This document shows, one piece after another, positions 6,570 through 9,085 of a stretch of 9,085 nt of DNA (within the stretch, counting starts at the first letter, position 1; each line of letters begins with the position of its first letter). The stretch covers positions 1-9,085 of the forward strand of contig JAKBBA010000129.1 of the NCBI GenBank assembly GCA_021808665.1, read 5' to 3'. The notes under the pieces are model-generated. The model saw only the letters and a program-made list of their open reading frames with translations, was not told where the DNA came from and did not search any database. This DNA is from Actinomycetes bacterium (GTDB lineage: Bacteria > Actinomycetota > Acidimicrobiia > Acidimicrobiales > Palsa-688). A program made the position numbers and the translations under genes.

Positions 6570-8834
6570 ATGGGTGGCGTGAGCAAGAAGCAGGCGACTG
6601 AGAGAGGACCTTTTGCGCATACTCCGAACGCGAAAGGTACGTGGCATCTGCTGTCGGAGCACTTGGCCCGTACGGGCGAGCTGGCTGGCGAGTTCGCCAG
6701 TCGTTTTGGGGCGGGCGATCTCGCTCGTAGCGCTGGATGGTTGCATGATGTCGGCAAGTGCTCATGTGCTTTCTCGTCCTATTTGCAGACCTGTGCCACC
6801 GAAGGTGACGAGGCTGGAAGGCGAGCTTTCGCGAAGCGGGACCACAAGCGGGCAGGGGCTTTCTTGGCAAAGCAGCATGGGTACTCCGAGGCTGTTCTGT
6901 TGGCTGCCACGATCCTCGGCCATCACGGAGGGCTCTCGGACCTGGGGGATGTAGGGTTCCAGCTAGAGGAGGCTGCGAAGGATCTCGAATTGAGCGAGAC
7001 CTTGGCGCGGGCTAGGGCACAGCTACCGGCGGCGATGCTCGACCACGTCCCGGTGCCCCCCGCCTGGGTTCTGGCCCGTGCCGGCGACCGGTCCCGGTCC
7101 GGGCAGGCAACCTTCAACCGGGATGTCGAAATGCTCTACCGCATGATCTTCTCCGCCCTCGTGGACGCCGATTTCCTCGACACGGAGGGGCATTTCCAGC
7201 CCGGTCACTCGTCGCTGCGTGCCAGCGGGCGCAGCCTAGAGGGCCTCGAAACGCGGTTCGCGGCACGCCGGACTGCCATGCTGACCTGCAGCCCAAGAAC
7301 ACCACTGAACGCGGCCCGCTTAGACGTCTACGAGGCGGTGTTGGCGACGGCGGGGCGTCCCCCCGGGATCTACCAGTTGGCGACACCGACCGGGTCGGGC
7401 AAGACGATGATCGGTCTTGGTTGGGCCCTAGCTCATGCGGCTGCCAACGACCTGCGTGCAGTGGTCACGGCGCTGCCTTTCATCACGGTTACAGACCAGG
7501 TGGCGGACGTCTATCGATCCTTGCTCGACGACCCTAGCGAGGCGGCGATCGTCCTTGAACATCATTCGGCGATCGACGTCGACAGCGACTGGAGGAAGTT
7601 GGCCGCCGAGAACTGGGACTCGCCGGTGGTGGTCACCACCACGGTTCAGTTGTTCGATTCCCTTTTTTCGAACCGGACCTCGGCGTGCCGGAAACTCCAC
7701 AGGTTGGCCGGGTCGGTGATCGTGATCGACGAAGCGCAGGCTTTACCGCTTGAGGTCCTCGATCCGGTGATCGATTCCCTCAGGTCGCTCGTAGACCGGT
7801 TCGGGGCGTCGGTGCTGATCATGACCGCGACGCAGCCCACGCTCGAACGTGTCCCTGCGATGGCCGGCAAACGCGGCGTCGAGGACCTTCTCCCTGATTT
7901 TTCGGCTTGGGAGTCGGTGTTCGCTCGAACTCGGATTCGTCAAGCCGAGCCGCTCAGCCACGGTGACGTGGCTGGCCTGGTGAGTGCGAACGACCGGTGC
8001 CTATGCGTCCTCAACACCATTAGGGACGCTCGGACGGTGGCCCAAGCGGTTAGCGAGGAGGTTTTGTACCTCTCCACCCACCTCCGTCCGGCCGACCGTC
8101 GCGACCGGATCGAGCAAATCCGCGCCCGCCTAGCGAGCGGCACCCAGTGCCGGGTAGTGTCGACACAGATGGTCGAAGCTGGAGTCGATCTCGATTTCCC
8201 TCTGGTGCTTCGCGCCATGGGTCCGCTTCCTTCCTTGGCTCAGGCCGACGGCCGCTGTAATCGCAATGGGCTGATGGCCGAACTCGGTGAGACCGTGATC
8301 TTCGACTTGGTCGGCGGCGGCTACCCACCAGGGGCATACTACGGAGCGGGGACGGCCCAAACGCGAGCGGTCCTAGCCCGCGGCGACGTAGATATCCGAA
8401 GTCAGGAAGTTGTGGCCACTTGGTATCGGAGCCTGTTAGACGATCCCGCCGCGAATCCCGATCTACGGGAAGTCCAAGACAAGCGGGTCACCTTCAAGTA
8501 TCGAAGTGTCGCCGATGCTTTCCAGATGATCGACCAAGACGCCAGAGCGGTGGCCGTCCCATGGCCGAGCGGCGATCGCCGGGCTTCGCGAGTCGACTAC
8601 ATCTTGGATTATCTCGGACGCCGCCCGGAGAACCGGTTTGTGCCGCTCGGTCCTCGAGATGTTCGCTCCCTTCAGGAAATCACGGTGCAGCTTCGCCGCA
8701 AAGTTGCGGAGAGCGCGGTACGAGACGGGTTGGCTACGAAGGTCAACGACGCCCTCTACCGGTGGGAGGGCGATTACCACCCAATCACCGGGCTAGTTTT
8801 CTCACCCACCGCACAGGAGGAGCTGATCTGGTGA
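6570..8834 (+). CDS. cas3: CRISPR-associated helicase/nuclease Cas3 (type I-C)
   Basis: Cas3 is recruited by target-bound Cascade and unwinds and degrades the DNA. The 754-residue protein has an N-terminal HD nuclease domain with His17, His31, His59-Asp60 in LHDVGK, His92 and the His118-His119 pair in GHHGG, so all expected metal ligands appear present. The superfamily 2 helicase follows: Walker A TPTGSGKT with Lys278, motif II DEAQ at 387-390, motif III MTATQ at 418-422, STQMVEAGVDLDF from Ser531, and QADGRCNR at 558-565 with Arg562 and Arg565. DEAQ and the following ALPLEVLDP match the Cas3 type found with I-C systems, and the next gene is cas5c. ATG 6570 is chosen; GTG 6579 is a real alternative, with AGGA 8 nt before it, giving MSKKQATERG. 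The frame stays open upstream, but that sequence is Arg/Pro/Gln-rich and unlike Cas3. The stop overlaps the cas5 start (GTGA). Confidence 0.95.
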   Translation: MGGVSKKQATERGPFAHTPNAKGTWHLLSEHLARTGELAGEFASRFGAGDLARSAGWLHDVGKCSCAFSSYLQTCATEGDEAGRRAFAKRDHKRAGAFLAKQHGYSEAVLLAATILGHHGGLSDLGDVGFQLEEAAKDLELSETLARARAQLPAAMLDHVPVPPAWVLARAGDRSRSGQATFNRDVEMLYRMIFSALVDADFLDTEGHFQPGHSSLRASGRSLEGLETRFAARRTAMLTCSPRTPLNAARLDVYEAVLATAGRPPGIYQLATPTGSGKTMIGLGWALAHAAANDLRAVVTALPFITVTDQVADVYRSLLDDPSEAAIVLEHHSAIDVDSDWRKLAAENWDSPVVVTTTVQLFDSLFSNRTSACRKLHRLAGSVIVIDEAQALPLEVLDPVIDSLRSLVDRFGASVLIMTATQPTLERVPAMAGKRGVEDLLPDFSAWESVFARTRIRQAEPLSHGDVAGLVSANDRCLCVLNTIRDARTVAQAVSEEVLYLSTHLRPADRRDRIEQIRARLASGTQCRVVSTQMVEAGVDLDFPLVLRAMGPLPSLAQADGRCNRNGLMAELGETVIFDLVGGGYPPGAYYGAGTAQTRAVLARGDVDIRSQEVVATWYRSLLDDPAANPDLREVQDKRVTFKYRSVADAFQMIDQDARAVAVPWPSGDRRASRVDYILDYLGRRPENRFVPLGPRDVRSLQEITVQLRRKVAESAVRDGLATKVNDALYRWEGDYHPITGLVFSPTAQEELIW
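8816..8822 (+). promoter_or_regulatory. Shine-Dalgarno for cas5
   Basis: GGAGGAG, inside the last codons of cas3, lies 8 nt before GTG 8831. It is a strong site and confirms the GTG start of the overlapping cas5 gene. Confidence 0.75.
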
Positions 8835-9085
8835 AGGTTGTGGACGCACCGCCGGGAAACCCGGTGGTAGTGAAGGCATGGGGGGAATTCGCTTGCTTCA
8901 CCAGACCCGAGTTCGGGGTGGAGAGGGTGTCGTATCCGACGATGACCCCGACAGCGGCCGTCGGTCTACTCGACGCTATCTTTTGGAAGCCGGAGTTCCG
9001 GTGGCGGGTTACGGCTATCGACACGTTGCGGCCGCTGCGCTGGTTGCAAGTTCGCCGCAACGAGATCCTCGGACGCCAAACACAG
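8831..9085 (+). CDS. cas5c: CRISPR-associated protein Cas5, type I-C (3' end outside window)
   Basis: The first 85 codons are visible and the gene runs off the window. After a short MKVVDAPPGN lead, the sequence reads VVVKAWGEFACFTRPEF, then VERVSYPTMTPTAAVGLLDAIFW and KPEFRW, ending with a stretch containing RRNEI. This is the highly conserved N-terminal RRM-like (RAMP) fold of Cas5c. In type I-C systems Cas5c takes over the Cas6 role: it cuts pre-crRNA at the repeat and stays on the crRNA 5' handle in Cascade. The GTG start overlaps the cas3 stop as GTGA and has a strong ribosome site, as expected in the cas3-cas5-cas8c-cas7-cas4-cas1-cas2 order. Catalytic residues cannot be fully judged from this part. 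Confidence 0.93.
   Translation, partial: MKVVDAPPGNPVVVKAWGEFACFTRPEFGVERVSYPTMTPTAAVGLLDAIFWKPEFRWRVTAIDTLRPLRWLQVRRNEILGRQTQ

Overview
The window is high-GC DNA with frequent GTG starts and 4-nt GTGA gene overlaps. Together with actinobacterial-looking protein families this points to an actinomycete-type, high-GC Gram-positive host; genus cannot be read from the sequence. All confidently called genes are on the + strand.

Region 1 (1-1341) is the end of a myo-inositol catabolism operon: the 3' part of an IolC-type gene (its DUF2090 C-terminal region) overlaps iolB (5-deoxy-glucuronate isomerase). Region 2 (1342-1970) is a scar: a decayed IS110-type transposase N-terminal fragment, joined to what looks like the tail of an IS5-type DDE transposase, then a short leader. 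The IS110 remnant carries a perfect 16-bp inverted repeat created by an 11-nt insertion, placed exactly between two catalytic aspartate codons.

Region 3 (1971-6323) is a tightly packed three-gene cassette: an AAA+ ATPase, a large cytoplasmic-looking S8 (subtilisin-like) peptidase 6 nt downstream, and a 271-residue helical protein that overlaps the peptidase stop by GTGA. The ATPase reading frame is broken near its 5' end by one extra T at about 2037; correcting it restores a full 325-residue protein. Region 4 (6324-6569) is a non-coding spacer with a small pentamer repeat and a short peptide remnant that may derive from a PIN-domain toxin. Region 5 (6570-9085) starts a type I-C CRISPR-Cas operon: complete cas3 (HD nuclease plus DEAQ-type helicase) and the first 85 codons of cas5c, cut by the window end.

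The layout reads as a catabolic operon followed by transposon wreckage and then an accessory or defence island. CRISPR-Cas I-C is an established defence system. The ATPase-subtilase-third-gene cassette is the candidate less-described system: an ATP-driven remodeller coupled to a regulated intracellular protease and a partner or effector protein. Its role in immunity is inferred from its neighbourhood only. No tRNA, rRNA or CRISPR repeat array was seen in the window.
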